Shown here in pieces: positions 26,393 to 34,860 of a stretch of DNA of 64,000 nucleotides. Both the position numbers and the translations under genes were made by a program. Under the pieces are notes generated by a model. The model was not told the DNA's origin and made no database searches. It was given only the letters and a program-made list of their open reading frames with translations. Each line of letters starts with the position of its first letter. The first letter of the stretch is position 1. The DNA comes from Pedobacter nutrimenti (GTDB lineage Bacteria; Bacteroidota; Bacteroidia; Sphingobacteriales; Sphingobacteriaceae). The DNA is taken from the NCBI RefSeq assembly GCF_003208655.1, contig NZ_QKLU01000008.1, forward strand, positions 62,001 to 126,000, given 5' to 3'.

Positions 26393-26887
26393 ATGGAATT
26401 ATTAATACCTGAATTTGGTTTAGTTATTTTTCAAACAATAGCATTCTTATTGTTAATGTTTGTTTTAGGCAAGTTTGCATGGAAACCAGTATTGGCTGCA
26501 ATTAAAGAGCGTGAACAGTCTATTGACGACGCCCTGAACAAAGCAGAACTGGCTAAACAGGAAATGGCGCGTTTGACAACTCAAAATGAAGAATTGCTGA
26601 AATCTGCCCGTGCAGAACGTGACCTGATCTTAAAAGAAGCAAAAACTTTAAAAGACAGCATTATCAATGAAGCAAAAACTCAGGCGCATACTGAAGGTGC
26701 TAAATTAATTGAGAAGGCTAAAATTGAAATCGAAAACCAAAAGAAGGCTGCTTTATTTGAATTGAAAAGCCAGGTTTCTACACTTTCTCTTGATATTGCG
26801 GAGCGTGTACTGCGTAACCAACTGCAAGATAAAGCTAAACAAGAGGATTTGGTTGCAAATCTTTTAAAAGATGTTGAATTAAACTAA
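26393..26887 (+). CDS. atpF: F0F1 ATP synthase subunit b
   Basis: This 164-residue protein has one N-terminal transmembrane helix (about 7-27, FGLVIFQTIAFLLLMFVLGKF) and then a long charged coiled coil. This is the layout of subunit b, the peripheral stalk that holds F1 to subunit a. Length is normal. It lies 70 bases after atpE, downstream of the hairpin terminator, and 29 bases before atpH. Confidence 0.95.
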   Translation: MELLIPEFGLVIFQTIAFLLLMFVLGKFAWKPVLAAIKEREQSIDDALNKAELAKQEMARLTTQNEELLKSARAERDLILKEAKTLKDSIINEAKTQAHTEGAKLIEKAKIEIENQKKAALFELKSQVSTLSLDIAERVLRNQLQDKAKQEDLVANLLKDVELN

Positions 26888-26916
26888 TTGAACTCAATTA
26901 GCTAAATAAGAGCAGA

Positions 26917-27465
26917 ATGTTAGAAAATAAAGCAGCATCAAGATACGCCAAATCTATACTGGACCTGGCTACAGAGCAAAACGCTTTGGAGCAGGTGAAA
27001 AATGATATGTTACTGATTGAAGAGGTCATTGACAAAAATCCGGAACTGGAAGCCATTTTGAAAAACCCTATTGTTCCTGCTGATAAAAAATGCGGAATCC
27101 TTGAAGGTTTATTCCATGGTAAAGTGGATAAAATTACCATTTCATTTTTGAAACTGATGGTGAATAAAGGCCGTTCTGAAATTGTATTTGGAACTTCAAA
27201 AGAAGTGATTGCCCAATACAACCAGCTGAAAGGTATTGTAACTGCAGAAGTCACTTCAGCTACACCACTTACAGAAAGCAGCAGAGAAGAAATCATAGCA
27301 ACAGTAAAAAGAGAAATTGGCGCTAAACAGGTTCTGATCCGTGAAAAAACGAATGCAGACCTGATTGGTGGTTTTGTACTGAAAGTTGGAGACAGGCAGT
27401 TTGATGCAAGTATTTCCAACGGTTTAAAGAAATTAAAAAAGGAATTTGCCCAGGGAGTGGTATAA
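26917..27465 (+). CDS. atpH: F0F1 ATP synthase subunit delta
   Basis: This 182-residue protein has the helical N-terminal domain of the delta/OSCP family (ASRYAKSILDLATEQNALEQV) and the C-terminal signature around LIGGFVLKVGDRQFDASISNGLKKLK. It joins the peripheral stalk to the top of the alpha-beta hexamer. Length and position between atpF and atpA are as expected. Confidence 0.95.
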   Translation: MLENKAASRYAKSILDLATEQNALEQVKNDMLLIEEVIDKNPELEAILKNPIVPADKKCGILEGLFHGKVDKITISFLKLMVNKGRSEIVFGTSKEVIAQYNQLKGIVTAEVTSATPLTESSREEIIATVKREIGAKQVLIREKTNADLIGGFVLKVGDRQFDASISNGLKKLKKEFAQGVV

Positions 27466-27518
27466 TCCAAACATATAAATTAATATATATTACTGATTTA
27501 CAATAGAAAATATAAATT

Positions 27519-29093
27519 ATGGTAGAGGTAAGACCAGACGAAGTATCGGCAATTATCAGGCAACAATTGTCGGGCTTTAAATCAGAAGCTGAACTTGAAG
27601 AAGTTGGTACCGTATTACAAGTGGGTGATGGTATTGCCCGTGTATATGGTTTAACAAAAGTTCAATCAGGTGAGCTTGTTGAATTTGAAAGCGGATTGCA
27701 AGGTATTGTATTGAACCTTGAAGAAGATAATGTTGGTGTGGTTTTATTGGGCCCATCTGACAACATCAAAGAAGGTGATACCATCAAAAGGACTAAAAAA
27801 ATTGCCTCTATTAAAGTAGGTGAAGGTATGCTGGGCCGTGTGGTGAACACGCTTGGTGAGCCGATCGACGGAAAAGGACCTATTTTGGGTGAAACTTACG
27901 AGATGCCTATTGAACGTAAAGCACCAGGTGTAATTTACCGTCAGCCGGTAAATGAGCCTTTGCAGACCGGTATCAAAGCGATCGATGCGATGATTCCTAT
28001 CGGCCGTGGTCAGCGTGAGCTGGTGATTGGTGACCGTCAGACAGGTAAAAGTGCCGTTTGTATCGATACCATCATCAACCAAAAAGAATTTTATGAAGCA
28101 GGAAACCCTGTTTTATGTATATATGTAGCTTGTGGTCAAAAAGCAAGTACAGTAGCAAACGTGGTACGTACACTGGAAGAAAACGGTGCAATGGCTTATA
28201 CAGTAGTGGTTTCGGCTTCTGCTGCTGATCCGGCTCCGCTTCAGTTTTATGCACCTTTCTCTGGTGCTGCCATCGGAGAGTATTTCCGTGATACAGGCCG
28301 TCCGGCATTAATCGTTTATGATGATTTGTCAAAACAGGCTGTGGCTTACCGTGAGGTATCTTTATTACTTCGTCGTCCACCGGGTCGTGAGGCTTATCCA
28401 GGTGACGTGTTTTATCTGCACAGCCGTTTATTAGAGCGTGCTGCAAAGATCAACGCAAACGATGATATTGCACAAAACATGAACGATTTACCAGAGTCTT
28501 TAAAAGGTAAAGTAAAAGGTGGTGGTTCTTTAACTGCATTGCCTATTATCGAAACTCAGGCTGGTGACGTTTCTGCATACATCCCAACCAACGTAATTTC
28601 CATTACCGATGGACAGATCTTCCTGGAGTCTAACTTGTTTAACGCAGGTGTTCGTCCGGCGATCAACGTAGGTATCTCGGTATCCCGTGTAGGTGGTAAC
28701 GCACAAATCAAATCGATGAAAAAGGTTGCCGGTACGTTAAAACTGGATCAGGCACAATACCGTGAGTTAGAGGCTTTCTCTAAATTCGGTTCTGACCTGG
28801 ATGCTGCAACTAAATCTGTTTTGGATAAAGGTGCACGTAACGTAGAGATCCTTAAACAAGGTCAGTTTTCACCAATGACTGTGGAGAAACAAGTTGCGAT
28901 CATTTACATTGGTACTAAAAATTTAATGCGTTCTGTTCCTGTAAACAAAATCAGAGAATTTGAAGCAGAATTTTTACAACAGCTTGAATTGCGTCATGCA
29001 GATACTTTGAAAGCTTTAAAAGCTGGAAAACTGGATGATCAGATCACTGGAGTATTGGAAACAGTAGCAAAAGAATTAGCAGGTAAATACTAA
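27519..29093 (+). CDS. atpA: F0F1 ATP synthase subunit alpha
   Basis: This 524-residue protein is the regulatory nucleotide-binding subunit of F1. The Walker A motif GDRQTGKS lies at 171-178, preceded by PIGRGQRELVI. The alpha signature region PAINVGISVSRVGG and the SALPIIETQ-like sequence LTALPIIETQAGDVSAYIPTN are present, and the C-terminal helical domain is complete. Normal length. It is followed 25 bases later by atpG. Confidence 0.97.
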   Translation: MVEVRPDEVSAIIRQQLSGFKSEAELEEVGTVLQVGDGIARVYGLTKVQSGELVEFESGLQGIVLNLEEDNVGVVLLGPSDNIKEGDTIKRTKKIASIKVGEGMLGRVVNTLGEPIDGKGPILGETYEMPIERKAPGVIYRQPVNEPLQTGIKAIDAMIPIGRGQRELVIGDRQTGKSAVCIDTIINQKEFYEAGNPVLCIYVACGQKASTVANVVRTLEENGAMAYTVVVSASAADPAPLQFYAPFSGAAIGEYFRDTGRPALIVYDDLSKQAVAYREVSLLLRRPPGREAYPGDVFYLHSRLLERAAKINANDDIAQNMNDLPESLKGKVKGGGSLTALPIIETQAGDVSAYIPTNVISITDGQIFLESNLFNAGVRPAINVGISVSRVGGNAQIKSMKKVAGTLKLDQAQYRELEAFSKFGSDLDAATKSVLDKGARNVEILKQGQFSPMTVEKQVAIIYIGTKNLMRSVPVNKIREFEAEFLQQLELRHADTLKALKAGKLDDQITGVLETVAKELAGKY

Positions 29094-29118
29094 GTTACGC
29101 TGCAGAAGATAAAGAAGA

Positions 29119-29997
29119 ATGGCTAATTTAAAAGAAGTAAGAATACGCATCGCATCGGTACAATCGACCCAGCAGATCACCAAAGCCATGAAAATGGTTT
29201 CGGCTGCGAAGTTAAAGCGCGCGACCAATGCTATTATACAATTACGTCCCTATGCTACAAAGCTGAAAGAAATCTTAGGAAATCTTTCTGCAAGTCTGGA
29301 AGGATCTTCATCACCTTTTATACAGGAGCGTGAGCCGAATAAAGTTTTGATCGTGGTGGTTTCATCCAACCGCGGACTGGCTGGTGCTTTTAACATGAAT
29401 GTGATTAAAGCAGCAAACAACCTGATTTCGGACAAATACAGCGAGCAGTATAAAAACGGAAATGTGAGCATCGTTGCCATCGGTAAAAAGTCTCAGGATT
29501 TTTACGAGAAACGCAATTATAAGGTGATTGGCAATAACAATGATGTGTACTCGGCACTTAGCTTTGAAAATGTAACCAAAATTACCGAAGCCATTATGGC
29601 CGGTTTCAAAAAAGGAGATTACGATAGGGTTGAAGTGATTTATAACCGCTTTAAAAATGCGGCTGTTCAGTTTGTCACAACAGAACAATTGCTTCCATTG
29701 CCAAAAGCAGATACAAGCGATGTAAAAGTTTCAAATGTAGATTATATCCTGGAACCTTCAAAAGAGCAGATCGTTGAACAGCTGATCCCTAAGTCGATTA
29801 AAATCCAATTGTATAAAGCTGTCCTGGATTCGCATGCTTCTGAACATGGAGCACGGATGACTTCCATGGATAAAGCCACTGAAAACGCAGGTGACCTGTT
29901 GAAAGCGTTAAAACTTTCCTACAACCAGGCGCGTCAGGCGGCAATTACAACCGAGCTTACAGAAATTGTAAGTGGTGCTGCAGCTTTAAACGGATAG
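29119..29997 (+). CDS. atpG: F0F1 ATP synthase subunit gamma
   Basis: This 292-residue protein is the central shaft of F1. The N-terminal helix (LKEVRIRIASVQSTQQITKAMKMVSAAKLKRA) and C-terminal helix (EHGARMTSMDKATENAGDLL, NQARQAAITTELTEIVSGAAAL) that form the rotating coiled coil are both clear. It ends the operon. The beta and epsilon genes (atpD, atpC) are not here, which fits other Bacteroidota in which they lie elsewhere. Confidence 0.96.
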   Translation: MANLKEVRIRIASVQSTQQITKAMKMVSAAKLKRATNAIIQLRPYATKLKEILGNLSASLEGSSSPFIQEREPNKVLIVVVSSNRGLAGAFNMNVIKAANNLISDKYSEQYKNGNVSIVAIGKKSQDFYEKRNYKVIGNNNDVYSALSFENVTKITEAIMAGFKKGDYDRVEVIYNRFKNAAVQFVTTEQLLPLPKADTSDVKVSNVDYILEPSKEQIVEQLIPKSIKIQLYKAVLDSHASEHGARMTSMDKATENAGDLLKALKLSYNQARQAAITTELTEIVSGAAALNG

Positions 29998-30020
29998 TTT
30001 TAACCGCATATCTTATAAAA

Positions 30021-30049
30021 AGCCTTTATCCATGGATAAAGGCTTTTTT
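30021..30049 (+). terminator. Rho-independent terminator at the end of the ATP synthase operon
   Basis: AGCCTTTATCC and GGATAAAGGCT form a perfect stem (30021-30044) followed by a run of Ts. Confidence 0.88.
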
Positions 30050-30056
30050 GTTTTCA

Positions 30057-30088
30057 TTGCTTTGTGTGAATGTTATTGGTTATTTTTG
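30057..30088 (+). promoter_or_regulatory. Promoter of the P4-type phosphatase gene
   Basis: TATTTTTG (30081-30088) matches TAnnTTTG. TTG (30057-30059) lies 21 bases upstream and TTTG (30061-30064) 16 bases upstream. The ATG follows 13 bases after the box. Confidence 0.45.
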
Positions 30089-30101
30089 AAAAAAAATTGA
30101 C

Positions 30102-30878
30102 ATGAAGAACCTATTTGTTTTTACCCTGGTTTCCTTTCTTTTCCCCCTTGGCCTGATGGCGCAGAAAAGTTCGGGCGCACAGGATTATACCACAGCAGTT
30201 TTATGGGAACAGCATTCGGGAGAATACCGGGCCCTGGCTTTTCAGGCCTATAATTTTGCCCGTTTATCCCTTCTGGAACAATTAAAAACGGCCGACAGTT
30301 CCAAACCCAATTGTGTGGTGGTGGATATTGACGAAACCGTGCTGGACAATTCTCCTTTTCAGGGTACAGAAATCAATAAGGGCCAGAGTTATAATGCTGC
30401 CGACTGGGCCAAATGGACCAGTATGGGCGTTGCAGATACCGTTCCGGGTGCACTGGGTTTTTTAAAATTTGCGGCAAGTAACAACGTAGAGGTCTTTTAC
30501 ATTACCAACAGGGAAACTTCAGAGCATGACGGTACCTTACAAAACCTGCAAAAGCATGGCTTTCCATATGCCGATGAGGCGCACCTGGTGTTAAAAAGTG
30601 GAACTTCAGATAAAGAGCCCCGCAGACTGGTCGTGAGGGAAAAATACAATATCCTGCTGCTTTGCGGTGATAACCTGAGTGATTTTTCGAATGTATTTTA
30701 CCGGGAGAACAAGAACACCAAAGAGCAGGTCGACCTTCATCAAAAATGGTTTGGAACCAAATATATTGTGTTGCCCAACCCAATGTACGGCGATTGGGAA
30801 AAGCCGCTTTACAAGGGAAAAGACCTAAAAGAAGCGGACCGTTCCCGCCAAAGACAAGAAGCTTTAAAAACTTATTAA
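30102..30878 (+). CDS. Secreted 5'-nucleotidase / acid phosphatase, lipoprotein e(P4) family
   Basis: This 258-residue protein has a signal peptide (MKNLFVFTLVSFLFPLGLMAQ). It carries the HAD-type DDDD acid phosphatase core: the nucleophile motif VVDIDETVLDN (Asp75, Asp77), the threonine/serine motif in VFYITNRETSE, and LLLCGDNLSDF with the acidic metal ligands. Family members dephosphorylate nucleotides such as NMN or aromatic phosphates in the periplasm or at the surface. Unlike Haemophilus e(P4), no lipobox cysteine follows the signal, so this copy is probably soluble or outer-membrane-associated by other means. It stands alone between a terminator and the next promoter. Confidence 0.9.
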   Translation: MKNLFVFTLVSFLFPLGLMAQKSSGAQDYTTAVLWEQHSGEYRALAFQAYNFARLSLLEQLKTADSSKPNCVVVDIDETVLDNSPFQGTEINKGQSYNAADWAKWTSMGVADTVPGALGFLKFAASNNVEVFYITNRETSEHDGTLQNLQKHGFPYADEAHLVLKSGTSDKEPRRLVVREKYNILLLCGDNLSDFSNVFYRENKNTKEQVDLHQKWFGTKYIVLPNPMYGDWEKPLYKGKDLKEADRSRQRQEALKTY

Positions 30879-30909
30879 GGATTGTGCTTTAATTTGTTGA
30901 ATTAATCTT

Positions 30910-30917
30910 TATTTTTG
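30910..30917 (+). promoter_or_regulatory. -7 promoter box of the 71-residue membrane protein gene
   Basis: TATTTTTG matches TAnnTTTG and ends 19 bases before the ATG at 30937. Confidence 0.45.
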
Positions 30918-30936
30918 TGCATTAAATAAAAAAGAC

Positions 30937-31152
30937 ATGGAGCAAACACCAAAGCATAATACAGAAAGCATGCAAAAAGCAAATCAGACAGCTATATATC
31001 AATTGTTAGTTGTGGGTATCGTGATTAGTATCGTAGGCGTTTTCCTGCGTTTTGCAATGGATTCAACTACATTATCAATCGTTTCATGGGTAATTTTAAT
31101 GATCGGTACCGTAATCTGCTGCAAAGCAGTATTTAAAATACTGGCTGCTTAA
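30937..31152 (+). CDS. Small two-helix membrane protein of unknown function
   Basis: This 71-residue protein has a polar N-terminus of about 20 residues (MEQTPKHNTESMQKANQTAI) and two transmembrane helices (about 22-41 and 46-67, with VVGIVISIVGVFL and IVSWVILMIGTVICC). I recognise no family. It has its own promoter box, a sharp terminator downstream and coding-like composition, which together support a real gene. No partner gene is evident. Confidence 0.7.
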   Translation: MEQTPKHNTESMQKANQTAIYQLLVVGIVISIVGVFLRFAMDSTTLSIVSWVILMIGTVICCKAVFKILAA

Positions 31153-31173
31153 ATTTTTTTAAGTAGCTTAAAC

Positions 31174-31211
31174 AAAAAGCCTGTTCCGTTTATACGGAGC
31201 AGGCTTTTTGT
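31174..31211 (+). terminator. Rho-independent terminator after the small membrane protein gene
   Basis: AAAAAGCCTGTTCCG pairs with CGGAGCAGGCTTTTT around a six-base loop and is followed by further Ts. Confidence 0.85.
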
Positions 31212-31278
31212 TTTTTAGCTTTCCGCTAACCTGCAGGATAAAGGTTACTTTATGCTGCAATTGGTATTAAGGGGAAAT

Positions 31279-32133
31279 ATGAACCTTCTTATGAAACGAC
31301 TATTGTTTATCCTTCTGATTGCGGGCCTGTGGGGCTGCAACAGTGAAAGAAAAAACCGCGCATCTGCAGATGCGACCGAATCTTTGCAGGCCACTGATAG
31401 CACTGCTGCTGAAAAAATCATTAAAACCGCCGATATGCGTTTTAGGGTAAAGGATGTACAGCACACCAAAGAGCAACTGAGCAGCACCCTGAAAGCAGAA
31501 GGGGGAATGATTTCTGAATTCACCCTGCAAAGCAGTATTCAGCAAACCGAAAAAGTAAAGTATTCTGCCGATTCCCTGCTGGAGCTCACCTCTTACCGCA
31601 AAGAGGGACGGATTGTTGCCAAAGTACCTGCTGAAAAACTGGACGACTTTACCAATAAGATTGCAAAAATGGCTGTGTTTGTGGATCAGCAATCCCTTAA
31701 AATGGATGACCAGAGCCTGAATTACCTGTCCAATAAACTAAAAAACAACAATAGGGCAGAAGCGGTCACCCAGCTCAATAAACATGCAAATAAAAAAAGC
31801 AATAATGTAGAAACCGCCCTGGAGATCAAAGATGATTATGTCGATAAGAAAATTGAAAACCAGCTGATTGATGCAAAGGTAAAATACAGCACGCTGACCC
31901 TGGACTTTTATCAGGACAATACCGTGCAGAAAATTGTAATCGGAAATGACGACCTGTACAGTTACAGACCTTCTTTTTTTACCCGCTTCTGGCTTAATAT
32001 TCAGAACGGATGGGTGATTTTTAAAGAATTTATCCTGATCCTGACCAATATGTGGATGATTTTGCTGCTGATTGCCGCCGGTTATTTTTCTTTCCGCTAT
32101 TACCGCAAAAAAAGAAAAGCATCGATGTTATAA
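31279..32133 (+). CDS. DUF4349 lipoprotein
   Basis: This protein of about 284 residues has a lipoprotein signal (MKRLLFILLIAGLWGC). The conserved DUF4349 core follows (KIIKTADMRFRVKDVQHTKEQL, GGMISEFTLQSS, GRIVAKVPAEKLDDFTNKI), then a coiled-coil stretch (about 155-205) and a C-terminal transmembrane helix (about 250-272) with a basic tail (YRKKRKASML). The family has no established function. The frame extends to an ATG at 31252, but the ATG at 31279 follows AAGGGGAAAT and gives a better signal peptide; a third ATG is at 31291. Confidence 0.82.
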   Translation: MNLLMKRLLFILLIAGLWGCNSERKNRASADATESLQATDSTAAEKIIKTADMRFRVKDVQHTKEQLSSTLKAEGGMISEFTLQSSIQQTEKVKYSADSLLELTSYRKEGRIVAKVPAEKLDDFTNKIAKMAVFVDQQSLKMDDQSLNYLSNKLKNNNRAEAVTQLNKHANKKSNNVETALEIKDDYVDKKIENQLIDAKVKYSTLTLDFYQDNTVQKIVIGNDDLYSYRPSFFTRFWLNIQNGWVIFKEFILILTNMWMILLLIAAGYFSFRYYRKKRKASML

Positions 32134-32137
32134 AATT

Positions 32138-32165
32138 AAAGGGCCCTGACAAAGGGCCTTTTTTA
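32138..32165. terminator. Terminator between the convergent DUF4349 and ruvC genes
   Basis: AAAGG-CCCT pairs with AGGG-CCTTT with one bulged base, followed by six Ts. It lies in a 29-base gap between convergent genes. Confidence 0.55.
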
Positions 32166-32732
32166 GCCCTTTACCCTTTTTTTATTGTCCTGAACAAAAG
32201 ATTCCCAGCCTGAATAGGATTTGCTTTTTCCACCCGAAGCGGATACCCTTTGGAAGGAATGGCAAACCGCTACACCCAAACCATCGGTGGCATCCAAAAA
32301 CTCGGGCGTTTCTTTGAAATTGAGCAACCTTTGCAACATGGCAGCCACCTGTTCCTTACCGGCGCTTCCGTTTCCGGTGATGGATTGCTTGATTTTTTTT
32401 GGTGCGTACTCAAATACAGGGATGTTTTTTGATAAAGCAGCAGCCATGGCAATACCCTGCGCCCGGCCAAGCTTTAGCATCACCTGGATGTTTTTGCCGT
32501 AAAAAGGGGCCTCTATAGCCAGGACATCAGGTTTGTATTCTTCCATCAGTCCAACCGTTTTTTCAAAAATGCGCTGCAATTTCAGAAAGTGGTCGTCCAG
32601 GTGGTCCATCCGCACAATACCCATGGTGATCAGTTCTATTTTACTCCCTTTTTCCAGGATCACCCCATAACCCATTACTGCAGTACCGGGGTCAATCCCC
32701 ATAATTACCCTTTCCTTTTTTTCCACCAACAT
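32163..32732 (-). CDS. ruvC: Crossover junction endodeoxyribonuclease RuvC
   Basis: This 189-residue enzyme resolves Holliday junctions together with RuvAB. All four acidic active-site residues are visible: Asp14 in IMGIDPGTAVMGYG, Glu74 in LAIEAPFYGKN, and Asp147 and Asp150 in FLDATDGLGVAVCH. The conserved KQSITGNGSAGKEQV segment is also present. Length is usual, with a short extra C-terminal tail (SKSYSGWESFVQDNKKRVKG). It stands alone, divergent from the flippase-like gene. Confidence 0.96.
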   Translation of the reverse strand: MLVEKKERVIMGIDPGTAVMGYGVILEKGSKIELITMGIVRMDHLDDHFLKLQRIFEKTVGLMEEYKPDVLAIEAPFYGKNIQVMLKLGRAQGIAMAAALSKNIPVFEYAPKKIKQSITGNGSAGKEQVAAMLQRLLNFKETPEFLDATDGLGVAVCHSFQRVSASGGKSKSYSGWESFVQDNKKRVKG

Positions 32733-32774
32733 AAAACAATATTAAGCATATTTGCAGATAGTAAATTAAAAAAT

Positions 32775-33752
32775 TTGACATCCCGATATAAAAAGATCTT
32801 CTCCTATACCCTGAAAACGGCAATTGTAGTCTTTGCATTTTGGTTTATTTATGTAAAGCTCAGTACCAATAACGACCTGAAGGGATTTATGCATTTGCTG
32901 GAAAGCACTCCCCGCTATGAAATGATTGCCGTACTGGGTGGTGTTTTTTTGTTGATGTTGCTCAATTGGGGGCTGGAGGCGGTGAAATGGCGAAAACTGG
33001 TGAGCAGTATAGAAAGGATCAGTTTATGGAAAGCCATCGAGTCGGTTTTCTGTGGGTTGACCTGGGCCATCTTTACCCCAAACCGGCTTGGGGAATATGG
33101 GGGAAGGGTGTTTTTTTTATCCCCCAAACGCAGAATAATAGGGGTAGTGGCCATGGCGGTTGGCAATATTGGCCAGATGGTGCTCACCAATGTATTCGGC
33201 GCTGTTGCCATATGTGCTTTTATTTACCGTTTTAAACTGCTGGATTACCGTTTGTTTTTGGCCCTTTGTGTTTTTGCCGCGGCCTACAGTTTATTTTTTG
33301 TGATCTTTTATTTTAACATCCGCTGGCTCAATGGCATTTTGCTGTCTATGCGCTGGACCAGAAAATATAAAAAATTTTATAAGGTGCTCGGCCGTTACAG
33401 AAAAAAGGAACTCCTGCGGATTTTATTTTTATGTCTGGCCAGGTATGCGGTTTTCAGCACACAGTATTTTATTATGTTTTACTGGCTGGTGCCCGACCTG
33501 CATTACCTGGATATTATGATGATGGTTTTTATCCTGTTTTTTGTACAATCGGCCCTGCCTTCCCTCGATTTGTTTGACATTGGCATCAGAAGTGTCACGG
33601 CATTGTTTTTCTTTAAGTATATTACCGATAAAAGCACTGCTGTGGTGGCCTGTACGGCAAGCATATGGCTGATAAATATTATAATTCCTGCTATCTTAGG
33701 CTCCTATTTCGTCTTTAAACTTAATTTCTTTGGAAATACTCAACGTACTTAA
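32775..33752 (+). CDS. Flippase-like membrane protein (lysylphosphatidylglycerol synthase transmembrane family)
   Basis: From a TTG at 32775 this is a protein of about 325 residues with seven to eight transmembrane helices. The family signature TPNRLGEYGGRVFFLSPKRR is clear (about 105-125). PF03706 proteins resemble the flippase half of MprF and are often encoded beside glycosyltransferases. The open frame runs upstream to 32589, but that part lies antisense inside ruvC and is poor in hydrophobic residues. The TTG follows a near-consensus box, CATATTTG (32751-32758 region), by a short leader. It overlaps the next gene by 23 bases, so the two are probably translated together. Confidence 0.8.
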   Translation: MTSRYKKIFSYTLKTAIVVFAFWFIYVKLSTNNDLKGFMHLLESTPRYEMIAVLGGVFLLMLLNWGLEAVKWRKLVSSIERISLWKAIESVFCGLTWAIFTPNRLGEYGGRVFFLSPKRRIIGVVAMAVGNIGQMVLTNVFGAVAICAFIYRFKLLDYRLFLALCVFAAAYSLFFVIFYFNIRWLNGILLSMRWTRKYKKFYKVLGRYRKKELLRILFLCLARYAVFSTQYFIMFYWLVPDLHYLDIMMMVFILFFVQSALPSLDLFDIGIRSVTALFFFKYITDKSTAVVACTASIWLINIIIPAILGSYFVFKLNFFGNTQRT

Positions 33753-34860
33753 TTATATATCTGCATTTTTAACCCTTGGCTATGCGCTGATTGTTGTTTC
33801 TTTCATCAGGGGCTGGCACAGGCTCCGCTGGTATAAAAGGACCGAACAAAAGCACGTGACCCCCGTGTCTATTATTGTTGCTGCCCGGAATGAAGAAGCC
33901 AATATTGCCAAAACCATAGAGGACCTTCTGGCCCAGGATTATGATCCGGCGCTGGTAGAGGTCATTTTTATTGACGACCATTCTACCGATGGTACAGCAA
34001 GGATCATTGCCTCTTATCCAAGGGTAAAACTAATTGTCCTGAACGAAGACAAAGCCTTAAACTCCTATAAAAAGAAAGCCATACAAACTGCAATCGGAGG
34101 GGCGAGCGGAAAATTAATCATTACCACCGATGCCGATTGCCGGATGCACCCGGCCTGGCTGAAAACCATTGTGGGTTTTTATGAAGAGAACGACTATAAA
34201 ATGATTTCTTCTCCGGTGCTGTATTTTCAGGAAAAAAGCTTTTTTGAACGGGCACAATCGCTGGAGTTTTTATACCTGATTGGCCTGGGGGCCTCTACCA
34301 TCGGGAATGGAAAACCTTCTACCTGTAACGGGGCGAACCTGGCTTACGAGCGGGAAGCATTTTATGAGGTGGGCGGATTTAAAGGGATAGATGACCTGGC
34401 TTCGGGTGATGATGAGTTGTTATTGCATAAAATGGCCAGCCACTATGGCAATAAAATAGGCTTTTTGAAAAATTACGATGCTGTGGTGTATACCCATGCA
34501 AAGCCGACTGTTTCGGAATTTATCCAGCAGCGCAAGCGCTGGGCATCCAAAAGTACCCGTTATAAAAACAAAGCCATCATTGTGCTTGGTGTTGGGGTCT
34601 GGTTGTTTAACCTGAGTATCGTGCTCAACTTTGTCGGAGGCATTTTTAGCTCAGTATTTTTTGAAATGGCCCTGATCCAGCTGCTGGTTAAAATTATTGC
34701 CGAATTTTTGTTTTTAGTAGATGTGACTAAGTTTGGCAGAAGAAGGGAATTGTTATACCTGTTGCCCGTTTTGAACCTGATGCACATTGTATATATTATT
34801 TTTATTGGCATAGCCGGCAATTCGGGTAAATACAACTGGAAAGGAAGAATGGTTAAATAA
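33730..34860 (+). CDS. Family 2 glycosyltransferase, membrane-anchored
   Basis: This 376-residue protein starts at a TTG that lies inside the end of the flippase-like gene; no ATG is available. An N-terminal helix (about 6-26) precedes a GT-A domain with VSIIVAARNEEANI, the DDHSTDG motif, the DxD-like TDADC and the acceptor/catalytic motif QQRKRWASK. Two or three hydrophobic helices follow (about 285-355). Inverting GT2 enzymes of this type transfer a sugar to a lipid or polysaccharide at the inner membrane. Overlap with both neighbours (TAATG with the permease gene) suggests one transcription unit of flippase, glycosyltransferase and permease. Confidence 0.9.
   Translation: MEILNVLNYISAFLTLGYALIVVSFIRGWHRLRWYKRTEQKHVTPVSIIVAARNEEANIAKTIEDLLAQDYDPALVEVIFIDDHSTDGTARIIASYPRVKLIVLNEDKALNSYKKKAIQTAIGGASGKLIITTDADCRMHPAWLKTIVGFYEENDYKMISSPVLYFQEKSFFERAQSLEFLYLIGLGASTIGNGKPSTCNGANLAYEREAFYEVGGFKGIDDLASGDDELLLHKMASHYGNKIGFLKNYDAVVYTHAKPTVSEFIQQRKRWASKSTRYKNKAIIVLGVGVWLFNLSIVLNFVGGIFSSVFFEMALIQLLVKIIAEFLFLVDVTKFGRRRELLYLLPVLNLMHIVYIIFIGIAGNSGKYNWKGRMVK

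Noticed and set aside
26884..26901. Hairpin CTAATTG/CAATTAG between atpF and atpH as a second operon terminator
   Set aside because: AT-rich seven-pair stem with no T-run.
26898..27470. Open frame of 190 codons on the minus strand over atpH
   Set aside because: Exact mirror of the delta-subunit gene.
32589..32774. Upstream extension of the flippase-like gene
   Set aside because: It lies antisense to conserved ruvC codons and lacks the character of a membrane protein N-terminus.
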